Positions 9,440-19,472 of a stretch of 64,000 nt of DNA are shown piece by piece. How positions within the stretch are numbered: position 1 is the stretch's first letter; each line of letters opens with the position of its first letter. The notes beneath the pieces are model-generated. The model had not been told where the DNA came from. It searched no databases and was given only the letters and a program-made list of their open reading frames with translations. Where the stretch lies: contig NZ_OY759867.1 in NCBI RefSeq assembly GCF_963662805.1, forward strand, positions 310,001-374,000. Reading direction: 5' to 3'. Source of the stretch: an uncultured Cohaesibacter sp. Lineage in GTDB: Bacteria; Pseudomonadota; Alphaproteobacteria; Rhizobiales; Cohaesibacteraceae. The position numbers were made by a program, and so were the translations under genes.

Positions 9440-9476
9440 ACGCGTAATTTTCCGTCTGCTTTGAAGGACGTCAGCC

Positions 9477-12400
9477 CTACTGAGCCAGTTTTGCCAGTTG
9501 GGTCATGATGACGGCTGTGCCCTTGAGGCGATCCCCTGCCCGTTTCCAGTCTCGCGCGAGGAAGATCTTCTGGTCGGGCCGGATCTTGGCCAGCACGCCC
9601 TGTTCGGTGATATATTGCACGAGGCCTGCGGGATTGCTGAATTCGTTGTTGCGGAAGGCGACGAGCGCGCCCTTCGGTCCGGCGTCGATCTTCTCGACGT
9701 TGGCCTTGCGGCAGAGGCCCTTGATGTAGACGATCCGCAACAGATGCTTGACCTCGTCGGGCTGTGGCCCGAAACGGTCGGTCAGCTCTGCCCCGAATTC
9801 ATCGATTTCATCGGCTTCCACCAGATCAGCCAGACGGCGATAGAGATTGAGGCGCAGCTGCAGGTCAGCGACGTAGGAATCCGGGATGAGCACTGGCGTG
9901 CCGATGGAGATCTGTGGCGACCACTTGTCTTCCATGATCGTCAGATCGCCCGAACGCAGAGACGCGACGGCCTCTTCCAGCATCTGCTGATAAAGCTCGT
10001 AGCCGACTTCCTTGACGTGGCCCGACTGTTCCTCGCCGAGCAGGTTGCCCGCGCCGCGAATGTCGAGGTCGTGGCTTGCAAGTTGGAACCCTGCGCCGAG
10101 GGTATCGAGGCTCTGAAGCACCTTGAGGCGACGCTCTGCGGTGGGTGTGAGCACTTTCTTGGCCGGAACCGTGAAGAGCGCATAGGCGCGGGTCTTGGAG
10201 CGCCCTACCCGTCCTCGGAGCTGATAGAGCTGGCTAAGGCCGAACATGTCGGCGCGGTGCACGATCAGGGTGTTGGCGGTCGGCACATCAATGCCGGACT
10301 CGACAATCGTGGTGGAGAGCAGGACGTCGAAATGCCCGTCATAGAAGGCGGTCATGATGTCGTCGAGCTGGCCGGGTGGCATTTGGCCATGAGCGACGGC
10401 GATCTTGACTTCAGGCACCTGCTCTTCGAGGAACTGATGGATCTGGGCGATGTCCGAGACCCTCGGACAGACATAGAAGCTCTGGCCGCCGCGATAGCGT
10501 TCGCGCAGCAGCGCTTCGCGGATCGTCAGGGCATCGAAGGGCGAAATGAAGGTCCGGACCGCAAGGCGGTCGACCGGCGGTGTGGCGATGAGTGACAGTT
10601 CGCGAACACCGGTCAGCGCCAGTTGCAAGGTTCGCGGGATCGGGGTCGCTGACAGGGTGAGCACATGCACATCAGCGCGCAACTCCTTGAGGCGCTCCTT
10701 GTGCTTGACGCCGAAATGCTGTTCTTCGTCGATGATCAGGAGGCCGAGGTCGCGGAATTCGACGCTCTTGCCAAGCAGCGCATGGGTGCCAACAACGATG
10801 TCGACGGAGCCGTCTTTCAGGCCCTTCTTGGTCTCATTGAGGTTCTTGGTGGATACAAGGCGCGAGGCCTGAGCCACATTGAGCGGGAAGCCCGCAAAAC
10901 GGTCGGCAAAGGTCTTGTAATGCTGGCGGGCGAGCAAGGTCGTCGGGACGACAATCGCCACCTGCCGTCCGTTCATGGCGGCGATGAAGGCGGCACGCAG
11001 GGCGACCTCGGTCTTGCCAAAGCCGACGTCGCCGCAGATCAGGCGATCCATCGGGCGACCGGAGCCCATGTCGTCAAACACCTGCTCGATGGCATTGAAC
11101 TGGTCTTCGGTCTCGTCGAACGGAAAGCGGGCCGCGAATTCGTCATAGAGGCCTTCGGGCGGCGTGATGCGCTCGGCTTGTCTCAGTTCGCGCTCGGCGG
11201 CCACCTTGATGAGTTGATCCGCCATCATGCGGATCCGTGCCTTCATCTTGGATTTGCGGGCCTGCCAGGCAACGCCGCCCAGCTTGTCGAGCTGGGCCTC
11301 GGTGTCTTCCGAACCGTAGCGGGACAGAAGTTCGATGTTTTCGACCGGCAGGAACAGCTTGTCGCCACCGGCATAGTGGATCTCAAGGCAATCGTGCGGG
11401 GCGCCTGCCGCATCGACGGTCTGAAGGCCCTGAAAACGTCCGATCCCGTGCTCGATGTGAACGACGATATCGCCCTCGGTGAGGCTCGAAGCTTCGGTCA
11501 GGACGTCGGAGCTTTTCTTGCGGCGGCGGCTTGAGCGGATCAGGCGGTCGCCCAGAATGTCCTGCTCGCCGATGACCGCGTCCTTCTCCGTCTCGAAGCC
11601 GCTTTCGAGTTCCAACACGGTGATGCCGACCTGTTTGGAGGTGATCACGGTGCGGGTCGACCAGCTCTCATAAGGCACAAGGCCGGTCATGCCGTGGTCG
11701 GTCAAAACCTGATGCATGCGCTCGGCGGAGCCCGGAGACCAGCAGGCGATGGTGACGCGCTTCTTCTGCTCCTTGAGGAGCTTGATATGCTCGATCACCG
11801 CATCGAAGACGTTGACGCTATCGGCGTTTCGCTCAGCGGCAAAGGTTCTGCCCTGCTTGCCGCCGAGATTGATGATCTCGATGAGGGGCGTTTCTGGCAC
11901 GTCGAAGGGCGAAATACGTACCCGTTTGAGGGTTCCCATCATGCCCGACCAGTCTTCCTTGCCGAGATAGAGAAGTTCGGGATCAATCGGCTTGTAGGGC
12001 ACGCCTTGCTCGAGACCGGCGTCAAGGCCTTCCTTGCGAGAGGCGTAGTGATCGCTGATCAGTGAGAGCCGCTCCTCGACTGCATCATCGCTCAGCGGGT
12101 CGAGAATGACAGGGGCCTCGCCCGTGAATTCAAAGAGGGGTTCGAGATCCTCGTTGAAGAAGGGCAACCAGTGCTCGATGCCCTGATAGCGGCGACCATC
12201 GCTGACCGCTTGATACAGCATGTCGTCGCGGGTCGCCGCGCCAAAGCTTGCGGTATAGCGGCGCCGGAAGTGGGAAATGGTGTCCTCGGTGAGGACCACC
12301 TCGGAGGCGGAGACCAGATCAAGGGCTCTCAGTTGGCCGACGGTGCGCTGGGATTGCGGGTCGAAACTGCGGATGCTCTCGAGTGTGTCGCCGAAGAAAT

Positions 12401-12971
12401 CAAGCCGCACCGGTTCTTCCGCGCCGGGGGCGAAAAGATCGAGAATGCCGCCGCGCACTGCATATTCGCCATGCTCGCGCACCGTTGGGGTGCGCAGAAA
12501 ACCATTTGTCTCCAGCCAGACGATGAGGTCGTCCATATCGACCGAGTTGCCCGGTTTGCCCGACCAGCTCTGGCTCTTGACGGAGGCGCGGCTTGGCACA
12601 CGCTGCAATACCGCATTGATGGAGGTGAGCAGAACCACCGGACCATCGAAATTGCCGTAGGCAAGCCGCGAGAGAGCCGTCATCCTGCGGGCGGATATTT
12701 CGCTGTTGGGAGACACCCGGTCATAGGGAACGCAGTCCCAGGCGGGAAAGGACAGGCAGGTCATCTTGGGCGCAAAGAAGCGCAAGGCCTGTTCCATGGC
12801 CGCCATGCGGCGATCATCCCGCGCCACATAGACAGCAACAACGCCCTTATTGCCTGCCGTTTTCATATGGGCTTCGGCGACTTCGGCCACGGCAAAGCCC
12901 TCCAGCCCGTCGGGGACGTGGCTGATGTGAAGCATCATGGTGCTTTGAAGGGCGTCTGAAATGGCGGTCAT
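9477..12971 (-). CDS. mfd: Transcription-repair coupling factor Mfd
   Basis: The protein has 1164 residues, the usual Mfd length. Mfd removes RNA polymerase stalled at DNA lesions and recruits UvrA. The UvrB-like N-terminal modules (about 1-350), the RNA polymerase-interacting domain (VVHIEHGIGRFQGL near residue 505), the RecG-like translocase (Walker A GDVGFGKT near 650, DEEQHFG box, LSATPIPRTL) and the C-terminal TRCF domain are all present. The start at 12971 (MTAISDAL) fits family alignment; an in-frame ATG at 13025 is possible. A 13-base direct repeat (ACATGCATTGGGC, twice at 13010-13039) sits just upstream. It forms a conserved neighbourhood with sdhE and recG. Confidence 0.97.
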   Translation of the reverse strand: MTAISDALQSTMMLHISHVPDGLEGFAVAEVAEAHMKTAGNKGVVAVYVARDDRRMAAMEQALRFFAPKMTCLSFPAWDCVPYDRVSPNSEISARRMTALSRLAYGNFDGPVVLLTSINAVLQRVPSRASVKSQSWSGKPGNSVDMDDLIVWLETNGFLRTPTVREHGEYAVRGGILDLFAPGAEEPVRLDFFGDTLESIRSFDPQSQRTVGQLRALDLVSASEVVLTEDTISHFRRRYTASFGAATRDDMLYQAVSDGRRYQGIEHWLPFFNEDLEPLFEFTGEAPVILDPLSDDAVEERLSLISDHYASRKEGLDAGLEQGVPYKPIDPELLYLGKEDWSGMMGTLKRVRISPFDVPETPLIEIINLGGKQGRTFAAERNADSVNVFDAVIEHIKLLKEQKKRVTIACWSPGSAERMHQVLTDHGMTGLVPYESWSTRTVITSKQVGITVLELESGFETEKDAVIGEQDILGDRLIRSSRRRKKSSDVLTEASSLTEGDIVVHIEHGIGRFQGLQTVDAAGAPHDCLEIHYAGGDKLFLPVENIELLSRYGSEDTEAQLDKLGGVAWQARKSKMKARIRMMADQLIKVAAERELRQAERITPPEGLYDEFAARFPFDETEDQFNAIEQVFDDMGSGRPMDRLICGDVGFGKTEVALRAAFIAAMNGRQVAIVVPTTLLARQHYKTFADRFAGFPLNVAQASRLVSTKNLNETKKGLKDGSVDIVVGTHALLGKSVEFRDLGLLIIDEEQHFGVKHKERLKELRADVHVLTLSATPIPRTLQLALTGVRELSLIATPPVDRLAVRTFISPFDALTIREALLRERYRGGQSFYVCPRVSDIAQIHQFLEEQVPEVKIAVAHGQMPPGQLDDIMTAFYDGHFDVLLSTTIVESGIDVPTANTLIVHRADMFGLSQLYQLRGRVGRSKTRAYALFTVPAKKVLTPTAERRLKVLQSLDTLGAGFQLASHDLDIRGAGNLLGEEQSGHVKEVGYELYQQMLEEAVASLRSGDLTIMEDKWSPQISIGTPVLIPDSYVADLQLRLNLYRRLADLVEADEIDEFGAELTDRFGPQPDEVKHLLRIVYIKGLCRKANVEKIDAGPKGALVAFRNNEFSNPAGLVQYITEQGVLAKIRPDQKIFLARDWKRAGDRLKGTAVIMTQLAKLAQ

Positions 12972-13078
12972 GTCGGGAGCATTCAATCGGCAAGAGGCGT
13001 GCGCATACCCACATGCATTGGGCACACATGCATTGGGCGCGATGGGGATCCATCAGCGCCCAATCGGGACAGCGGCAC

Positions 13079-13378
13079 TCAAAGCAGGCCGCTGTCGAAA
13101 TTCTCGTGGTAATTCTTGATCTTGTAGAAGGTCGGGCAATCGAAGGCTTCGGGCACCGGGAGTTCTTCGGTGAACCATTGGATCAGATCGCGGTCGAACT
13201 GGTCGAGTAGCATTTCCAACTCGGTCAGTTCCTGATCGGTCAGGTTGTCGAGTTCACCATCGACGAAACGACCGAACATCAGGTCCATTTCCTTGATGCC
13301 CCTGTGCCAGGCGCGCATGAGGATCTTCTTGCGGCGTACATCGAGGCCGGCGCTGCTGCGGGTGCTGCCATGAGACAT
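13079..13378 (-). CDS. sdhE: FAD assembly factor SdhE (succinate dehydrogenase assembly factor 2)
   Basis: A small protein of 99 residues (DUF339/Sdh5 family) that promotes covalent attachment of FAD to SdhA. The diagnostic RGxxExD motif is present as RGIKEMDLMFGRF, followed by LDQFDRDLIQWF. The start at 13378 is supported by AAGGAG nine bases upstream; the longer open frame to 13561 has no homology. It lies 107 bases upstream of mfd on the same strand, and divergent recG begins 281 bases away. Confidence 0.95.
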   Translation of the reverse strand: MSHGSTRSSAGLDVRRKKILMRAWHRGIKEMDLMFGRFVDGELDNLTDQELTELEMLLDQFDRDLIQWFTEELPVPEAFDCPTFYKIKNYHENFDSGLL

Positions 13379-13659
13379 CGGTCTTGCTCCTTGTTCATGT
13401 TGTCGGGCCAACAGTTTCTGATTTTTCTGACGTGGCCCGACGGTCGTTTGTGAGGTCGGCCCTGTATAACGCCTGTTGTCTGCTTTGTCAGCTAGAGATC
13501 GCCGGGTCTGTGATAAAACAAAGGGAGAACATTGCTTGACGTAGCCTATTCCTTTGGCCATGTTTGTCTGAGTGAATTCACGCCCCGCGATTCAGGCACT
13601 CTGACTATGGTCTCGCGGGTTCGTGTCCGTTGTCACCATTGAAGAGTTGCCGGTCGGTC

Positions 13660-15765
13660 ATGCGTCCCAATCATCTCAACAGCTATTTCGCTTCGCTCAC
13701 CTCACTCAAGGGCGTGGGGCCCAAGATGGCGCAGGCCTTTGCCAAACTGTTGCGCGGGGATGTCTTGCTGGAACCACGGCGCATTGATTTGTTGCTGCAC
13801 ATGCCGGTCTCGGTGATTGATCGCAGCCTGCAGTCTTCGCTGGCCACGACACCCGAAGGGGCCATTGTTACGGTCAAGGTGACCATCGACAAGCATCTGC
13901 CGCCACCGCGCGGAAACAATCGGGTGCCCTATCGCATACTGGCGCATGATGATACGGACGAACTCACCCTCACCTATTTTCACGTCAAGGGTGGCTATCT
14001 GGAGCGGCAGATGCCGGTTGGTGAGGTGCGTTTCGTCTCGGGGCGGCTCGAACGCTTTCAGGGAGCACCGCAGATCACGCATCCCGATTATGTGGTCACC
14101 GAGGACGACTTTGCCACCCTGCCGCTGATCGAGCCGGTCTATCCGCTGACGGCGGGTGTATCCGGCAAGCTGCTGCACAAGACCATGCTGGCCTGTTTCG
14201 ACGGTCTCGATGTTCTGCCCGAATGGCAGGACCGGACGTTACTGGATCGGGAGCGCTGGCCGGACTTTATCGATGCGCTGCATGCTCTTCATGCACCTTT
14301 GGGCCTTGCCGATCTCAATCACGAGTCCCCGGCCTATCGTCGCCTTGCCTATGATGAATGCCTCGCTAGCCAGTTGGCGCTGTCGCTCGTCCGCAACAAT
14401 GTAAAAAAGGCGGCAGGTATCGCCCGCCGATGGGACGGGCGCCTGAAACAGGCGATCATTGATGCCCTGCCCTTTACCCTGACCGGGAGCCAACAGGCGG
14501 CGATCGCCGATGTTGAGGCTGATCTTGCGGTTTCTGAGCGCATGCTGCGGCTTGTTCAGGGCGATGTAGGCAGTGGCAAGACGATGGTTGCGCTGATTGC
14601 CGCCGCAGATGTGATCGAATCAGGCTCGCAAGCCTCGATGATGGCGCCGACGGATCTTCTGGCCCGCCAGCATTATCAATCGGTCAAGGGGCTGTGCGAC
14701 AAAGTCGGGATCCGGGTTGCTGTGCTCACCGGCAAGGACACCGCCGCGACCAAGCGAGATACGCTGGCAGCGCTTCATAATGGGGATATCGATTTTCTCA
14801 TCGGGACCCACGCCCTTTTTCAGCAGTCGGTCAATTTTGCGGATCTCGGCCTTGCCGTGGTCGATGAGCAGCATCGCTTCGGCGTTCATCAGAGGTTGGC
14901 CCTGTCCTCGAAGGGGCAGGCGACAGACCTCTTGGTAATGACGGCAACGCCGATCCCCCGGACGCTGGTGCTGACCCATTATGGCGACATGGATGTCTCT
15001 CTGCTGACCGAGAAACCGGCGGGACGCAAACCGATTGAGACCAGAACGATGACTCTGGAACGTCTTGGCGAGTTGGTGACCCGGCTCGATCAGGCAACGG
15101 CGCAGGGCGCAAAATGCTATTGGGTTTGCCCGCTTGTCGAAGAATCCGAGGTGCTTGACGTCACCGCCGCGCAGGAGCGCTATGAGAGCCTCAAGCCACT
15201 GTTCGGGCACAAGGTTGAGCTCATTCACGGGCGGATGAGTTCGGAGGAAAAGCGCTTGGCGATGGAGCGGTTCAAGGATGGGGATGCCCAGATCCTTGTA
15301 GCGACAACCGTGATCGAAGTTGGTGTCGATGTGCCCGAGGCAACCATCATGGTCATCGAGCATGCGGAGCGGTTCGGTCTTGCCCAGCTTCATCAGCTGA
15401 GGGGGCGTGTGGGCCGCGGAGACAAGGCGTCATCCTGCATCCTGTTGTTTCAGGGGCCGCTTGGCACCATTGCCAAGGAACGGCTCAACATGATGCGCGA
15501 GACCGAAGATGGCTTCAAGATTGCCGAAGCGGATTTGCGTCTGAGGGGCGAAGGAGATGTCTTGGGGACCAAGCAGTCCGGCATGCCGGGGTTTCGGGTG
15601 GCCAATGCCGAGGAACACAAGGATCTGATGGAAATGGCGCGCAAGGAAGCCCGGCTGATCATCGAGATGGATCCCGAGCTTCAGGGCCCGCGCGCCAAGG
15701 CCTTGCGCGACCTGCTCTACCTTTTCGAGCGGGATGCTGCGATCAGGCTTCTGAAATCTGGCTGA
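13660..15765 (+). CDS. recG: ATP-dependent DNA helicase RecG
   Basis: A protein of 701 residues that reverses stalled replication forks and processes branched DNA. The N-terminal wedge domain (LTSLKGVGPKMAQAFAKL, then an OB fold to about residue 160), Walker A GDVGSGKTMVA, the VVDEQHRFG box, MTATPIPRTL, and the motif V/VI region HQLRGRVGRG are intact, as is the C-terminal tail RALRDLLYLFERDAA. Start 13660 gives the usual family length; there is another start at 13630. Its last 49 bases overlap the end of a small gene on the opposite strand. Confidence 0.97.
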   Translation: MRPNHLNSYFASLTSLKGVGPKMAQAFAKLLRGDVLLEPRRIDLLLHMPVSVIDRSLQSSLATTPEGAIVTVKVTIDKHLPPPRGNNRVPYRILAHDDTDELTLTYFHVKGGYLERQMPVGEVRFVSGRLERFQGAPQITHPDYVVTEDDFATLPLIEPVYPLTAGVSGKLLHKTMLACFDGLDVLPEWQDRTLLDRERWPDFIDALHALHAPLGLADLNHESPAYRRLAYDECLASQLALSLVRNNVKKAAGIARRWDGRLKQAIIDALPFTLTGSQQAAIADVEADLAVSERMLRLVQGDVGSGKTMVALIAAADVIESGSQASMMAPTDLLARQHYQSVKGLCDKVGIRVAVLTGKDTAATKRDTLAALHNGDIDFLIGTHALFQQSVNFADLGLAVVDEQHRFGVHQRLALSSKGQATDLLVMTATPIPRTLVLTHYGDMDVSLLTEKPAGRKPIETRTMTLERLGELVTRLDQATAQGAKCYWVCPLVEESEVLDVTAAQERYESLKPLFGHKVELIHGRMSSEEKRLAMERFKDGDAQILVATTVIEVGVDVPEATIMVIEHAERFGLAQLHQLRGRVGRGDKASSCILLFQGPLGTIAKERLNMMRETEDGFKIAEADLRLRGEGDVLGTKQSGMPGFRVANAEEHKDLMEMARKEARLIIEMDPELQGPRAKALRDLLYLFERDAAIRLLKSG

Positions 15766-15902
15766 TCTTCGGCTCGTTCGGTGATTTCATAGCGATCAAT
15801 GATCGGCATGCCAAAACACCACAGGATGAAAAACACCCCGAACGACAACGGAAAGAGTGGCCAGGCTTGCGATAGAAACTCTTGAAATTGTGCACTATCC
15901 AT
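15717..15902 (-). CDS. Small single-span membrane protein, hypothetical
   Basis: A 61-residue open frame with a GGAG eight bases before its ATG and one clear membrane span (about residues 16-36, FPLSFGVFFILWCFGMPII), followed by a charged cytoplasmic tail. It is convergent with recG and overlaps its 3' end by 49 bases. No family is recognised. The good ribosome-binding site, the clean hydrophobic span and the otherwise empty gap suggest it is real. Confidence 0.5.
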   Translation of the reverse strand: MDSAQFQEFLSQAWPLFPLSFGVFFILWCFGMPIIDRYEITERAEDQPDFRSLIAASRSKR

Positions 15903-16004
15903 TTTGACTGCTCCAACGAACGGCTTGCTTGTTCTGCAGTCTCAAGTGTGACGTTCGGGGCGTGAATCCGGTCTTAAAATGTCGGTGCTCGCCGAACTAT
16001 ATCG

Positions 16005-16916
16005 CTAGTTATGGTTATCGCCAGCTTTACGGCTGCGACCGAGGCCGAACAGGCCGCGTTTGGGCTGTTCTTCGTGTGCGGTGTCAGACCCGCCCGCCGA
16101 GATTTCTTCCTTGATCGAGGCTTCCACCTTGCCGATGGCTTCATCAAGCTCACTCGTGTCGACGGGCACGTCGAGGGGTTCGGAGCGGAACAGTTGGGCG
16201 ACCTTTTCCTCTTCTTCAGCGGCAGCATTGTCCTCGATGAAATCGGGCGACACGAGACCGGCGGAAATCACCAGCTTGGCAGCATCCTCGACGCTCATCT
16301 TGAGAATGATGATGTCCTTACGTGGAACGAACAGCAAAAAGCCTGAGGTCGGGTTGGGGGTCGTCGGCAGGAAGACCGAGAGATAGCCGTCTGACGAATT
16401 GTCCTTCTCTGCCAGCCGATGCACCACCTCGCCTTTTGTCTCCGTGGCGATGAAGGCGAGCGCCCAGAGGCCGCGGCGGGGATATTCGATGACGGCGGCC
16501 TTGGTGAAGGTTTTGCCCTTCTGCGACAGTGCGGTCTGGAAGATCTGCTTCAGAGCATTGTAGAGATTGCGCACCAGAGGCATGCGCCCGACCATCAATT
16601 CACCAAAGGTGACGAAGGACCGACCGACGAAGTTCGCGGTCAAGGCCCCGAGGATTGTCAGGATCAGGATGGAGAAGATCAGTCCTACCCCGGGCACAGA
16701 GAAAGGCAGATAGTTATCCGGGTTATAAATGTGCGGAATGTAGGGTTTGACCTGCGCGTCGACCCACTTGATGAAGGACCAGGTGATATAGATCGTGATG
16801 CCGATCGGGGCCGCAATGACGAGGCCGGTGAGGAAATAGTTGCGCATACGCGCACCAAATCCGAGTCTGACCTGTTCCGTCTGTTCCGCTGCTTCTTGGC
16901 TTTTTTGCTTTATCAT
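16005..16916 (-). CDS. DUF502 family inner-membrane protein
   Basis: A protein of 303 residues. Two membrane segments lie near the N-terminus (about 28-50, YFLTGLVIAAPIGITIYI, and 76-98) and are followed by a soluble DUF502 domain with the family motifs IPGVGLIF-like VPGVGLIFS, GRMPLVRNLY and FLPTTPNPTSGFLLFVP. The C-terminal 75 residues are acidic, then basic (KRGLFGLGRSRK), and probably disordered. The molecular role of DUF502 is unknown. The position between recG and glmS is conserved in Rhizobiales. Start 16916 is chosen by homology; the upstream extension to 17111 is not conserved in character. Confidence 0.9.
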   Translation of the reverse strand: MIKQKSQEAAEQTEQVRLGFGARMRNYFLTGLVIAAPIGITIYITWSFIKWVDAQVKPYIPHIYNPDNYLPFSVPGVGLIFSILILTILGALTANFVGRSFVTFGELMVGRMPLVRNLYNALKQIFQTALSQKGKTFTKAAVIEYPRRGLWALAFIATETKGEVVHRLAEKDNSSDGYLSVFLPTTPNPTSGFLLFVPRKDIIILKMSVEDAAKLVISAGLVSPDFIEDNAAAEEEEKVAQLFRSEPLDVPVDTSELDEAIGKVEASIKEEISAGGSDTAHEEQPKRGLFGLGRSRKAGDNHN

Positions 16917-17127
16917 TACGTTTCGTCGTGTTTGACACCCGGATGGCCTTCGCATGAAGCAGGCCTGTCTATTATAGATAGTGTGGCTTAAAGAAACTGC
17001 AAAGCACTTAACTCGCAATCCAGAAGGAATAATATGCAATGGATGTTGCGAAAGCGTGCAATCGTCGCTATCTCCAGCAGGATTGGCCGCAACGCGCGCC
17101 GTTTTCCTCACCTTCGGAACCTTGACA

Positions 17128-17511
17128 ATGGATCGACTGAAAAGACCTTTTTATCTGGTGTTCGGTCTCATTCTTTGCGGGATTGGCGTGCTGGGGGCGT
17201 TTCTGCCGCTGCTTCCCTCCACGATTTTCTTCATCATGGCGGTCTATTTTTTCAGCAAATCTTCTCCCCGCCTTGAGGCATGGGTGCTGGATCACCCCTT
17301 GTTCGGGCCGTCAGTTGTGGCCTGGAACGAGCATAAGGCGATCCCTCGCAAGGCCAAATGGCTGGCCTTTGCGGGCATGGCACTGGGGTTTGTGATGTTC
17401 GTTCTGTTCTCTCGTCCCGGAGTTTGGCTTCTGTTGGGCGTGGCGATCTTCTTCATCGCCAGCGCCCTTTATGTCGGAACGAGGCCGGATGGACCGGCAA
17501 AGGACAACTAG
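17128..17511 (+). CDS. YbaN/DUF454 family small membrane protein
   Basis: A 127-residue inner-membrane protein with three or four hydrophobic segments. The DUF454 signature is clear: LVFGLILCGIGVLGAFLPLLP near residue 10, FFSKSSPRLEAWVLDHPLFGP, and a C-terminal membrane pair. The function of the family is unknown. The ATG at 17128 is preferred over the longer frame from 16981, which is not family-like. It converges on glmS with only three bases between stop codons, so no separate terminator fits between them. Confidence 0.87.
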   Translation: MDRLKRPFYLVFGLILCGIGVLGAFLPLLPSTIFFIMAVYFFSKSSPRLEAWVLDHPLFGPSVVAWNEHKAIPRKAKWLAFAGMALGFVMFVLFSRPGVWLLLGVAIFFIASALYVGTRPDGPAKDN

Positions 17512-17514
17512 CCC

Positions 17515-19341
17515 CTACTCCACCGTCACGGATTTGGCGAGGTTTCTTGGCTGGTCTACATCGGTGCCCATGAAGTTGGCTGTGTGATAGGCCAACAGCT
17601 GGACCGGCAGGGCGTAGACGATCGGCGCGACGATCTCCGGCACCGTCGGCATCTCGATAACCTTGCAATCCTCAAGGCCGTTCTTGTAGGCGCCCATCTG
17701 GTCGGTGATCAGAATGATCCGGCCATCCCTTGCCGCGACTTCCTGCATGTTGGAGACGGTCTTGTCATAATAGCTGTCGTGCGGTGCGATAACGACTACC
17801 GGCATCGTCTCGTCGATCAGTGCGATGGGGCCGTGCTTCAGCTCGCCAGCGGCATAGCCTTCGGCGTGGATGTAGGAGATTTCCTTGAGCTTCAGGGCTC
17901 CTTCCATGGCGAGTGGGAAATTGGTGCCACGGCCGAGATAGAGCACATGCTTGACCTTGGAAAGATCATGGGCCAGCTCTGATATGCTGCCGGAGGCTTT
18001 GAGGGCTTCGCGCACGAAGCGTGGCAGCTCGCTCAAAGCCTTGGTGTAGTCCTGTTCTTCCTCAGCCGAGATGGTGCCACGGGCGCGACCGGCCATGATG
18101 GCAAGCGAGAGAAGAACTGAGAGCTGACAGGTGAAGGCCTTGGTCGAGGCCACACCGATTTCAGGACCGGCAAGGGTCGGGAAAATGGCGTCGCTTTCGC
18201 GGGCTATGGTGCTTTCGGTGACATTGACGATCGAGGCGATGTGCTGGCCCTGAGAGCGGCAGTAGCGCAAGGAGGCTAGTGTGTCTGCCGTTTCTCCCGA
18301 CTGGGAGATGAACAGCGCCAGACCGTTTTTCTCAAGCGGCATCTCGCGATAGCGGAATTCGGAAGCGACATCGATATCGACCGGGATGCGTGCGATCTTT
18401 TCGAACCAGTATTTGGCGATCACACCGGCATAATAGGCCGTGCCACAGGCGCTCATGGCGATGCGGCTCAGTTGGGCGAAGTCGAACGGCAGCGCCTTGG
18501 CAAGGCGCACGGTGCCGCCAGCGAAGTCGACGTAATGGGCGAGCGTGTGCTGGATGACTTCGGGCTGCTCATGCATTTCCTTTTCCATGAAATGCTTGTA
18601 GTTGCCCTTCTCAACGATGTTGGCCGAGGCCATCGCGGTGGTTTTGGCGCGGCTGACCGGATTGTTGGCCTCGTCATAGATCTGCATCGAGGTGCGGCTG
18701 AGCACCACCCAGTCACCTTCGTCGAGATAGGTGATCTCGTCGGTGAAGGGCGCAAGGGCAAAGGCGTCTGAGCCGAGGAACATCTCGCCTTCTCCGTGGC
18801 CGACTGCCAGAGGTGAGCCACGGCGAGCGCCGATCATCAGATCCTCTTCGCCGCCGAAGATGATGGCGAGTGAAAATGCTCCATGGAGGCGTCCAAGAAC
18901 AGCCGCCACAGCCTCGACCGGGGCCTTGCCTGCTTTCTGCTCGGACTGGATAAGGTGGACGACGGTCTCGGTGTCGGTTTCGGTTTCGAACCGGTGTCCC
19001 TTGGCGGTCAGTTCGTCGCGAAGTTCGCGGAAATTCTCAATGATGCCGTTGTGAACGGCGGCGACGTTGCCAGCCTGATGCGGGTGGGCGTTGGTCTCGT
19101 TGGGAATGCCATGGGTGGCCCAGCGGGTGTGGCCGATGCCGATGGTGCCCGGCAGCGGATTGCCTTCGAGCAGCTGTTCGAGATTGCGCAGCTTGCCCGG
19201 AGCCCGTCTGCGGCCCAGCTGACCGTCCGAGATGGTTGCGACACCGGCAGAATCATAGCCGCGATACTCAAGCCGCTTTAACGCATCCACAAGTTGAGGT
19301 GCAACCGAGGTCTTTCCAAGAATTCCGACAATGCCACACAT
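17515..19341 (-). CDS. glmS: Glutamine-fructose-6-phosphate aminotransferase (isomerizing) GlmS
   Basis: A protein of 608 residues that converts fructose-6-phosphate and glutamine to glucosamine-6-phosphate, the first step towards UDP-GlcNAc for peptidoglycan and lipid A. It starts MCGIVGILG, giving the catalytic N-terminal cysteine after Met removal. The glutaminase motifs GIGHTRWATHG and HNGIIENF and two SIS sugar-isomerase domains (SQSGETADTLASLR; GRGTNFPLAMEGALKLKE) are present, and the protein ends with PRNLAKSVTVE. AGGAAAG lies about nine bases before the start at 19341. It is followed downstream by the convergent DUF454 gene and preceded by glmU on the same strand. Confidence 0.98.
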   Translation of the reverse strand: MCGIVGILGKTSVAPQLVDALKRLEYRGYDSAGVATISDGQLGRRRAPGKLRNLEQLLEGNPLPGTIGIGHTRWATHGIPNETNAHPHQAGNVAAVHNGIIENFRELRDELTAKGHRFETETDTETVVHLIQSEQKAGKAPVEAVAAVLGRLHGAFSLAIIFGGEEDLMIGARRGSPLAVGHGEGEMFLGSDAFALAPFTDEITYLDEGDWVVLSRTSMQIYDEANNPVSRAKTTAMASANIVEKGNYKHFMEKEMHEQPEVIQHTLAHYVDFAGGTVRLAKALPFDFAQLSRIAMSACGTAYYAGVIAKYWFEKIARIPVDIDVASEFRYREMPLEKNGLALFISQSGETADTLASLRYCRSQGQHIASIVNVTESTIARESDAIFPTLAGPEIGVASTKAFTCQLSVLLSLAIMAGRARGTISAEEEQDYTKALSELPRFVREALKASGSISELAHDLSKVKHVLYLGRGTNFPLAMEGALKLKEISYIHAEGYAAGELKHGPIALIDETMPVVVIAPHDSYYDKTVSNMQEVAARDGRIILITDQMGAYKNGLEDCKVIEMPTVPEIVAPIVYALPVQLLAYHTANFMGTDVDQPRNLAKSVTVE

Positions 19342-19472
19342 AGCAATTACTTTCCTGAGCAATGAACTTTGTTAAATATTGGGTAAACCAAAGAGGCGGG
19401 ATTTCGGAAATCAAATCCCGTTGCAATTTCTAACGAGGGTCTGCCCAGTTGCGCTGGACGGACTGTTTTGGC

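Noticed and set aside
9498..12959. Long plus-strand frames opposite mfd (for example 9498-10595, 10665-11534 and 12171-12959)
   Set aside because: They are fully antisense to mfd, with no recognisable domains or starts.
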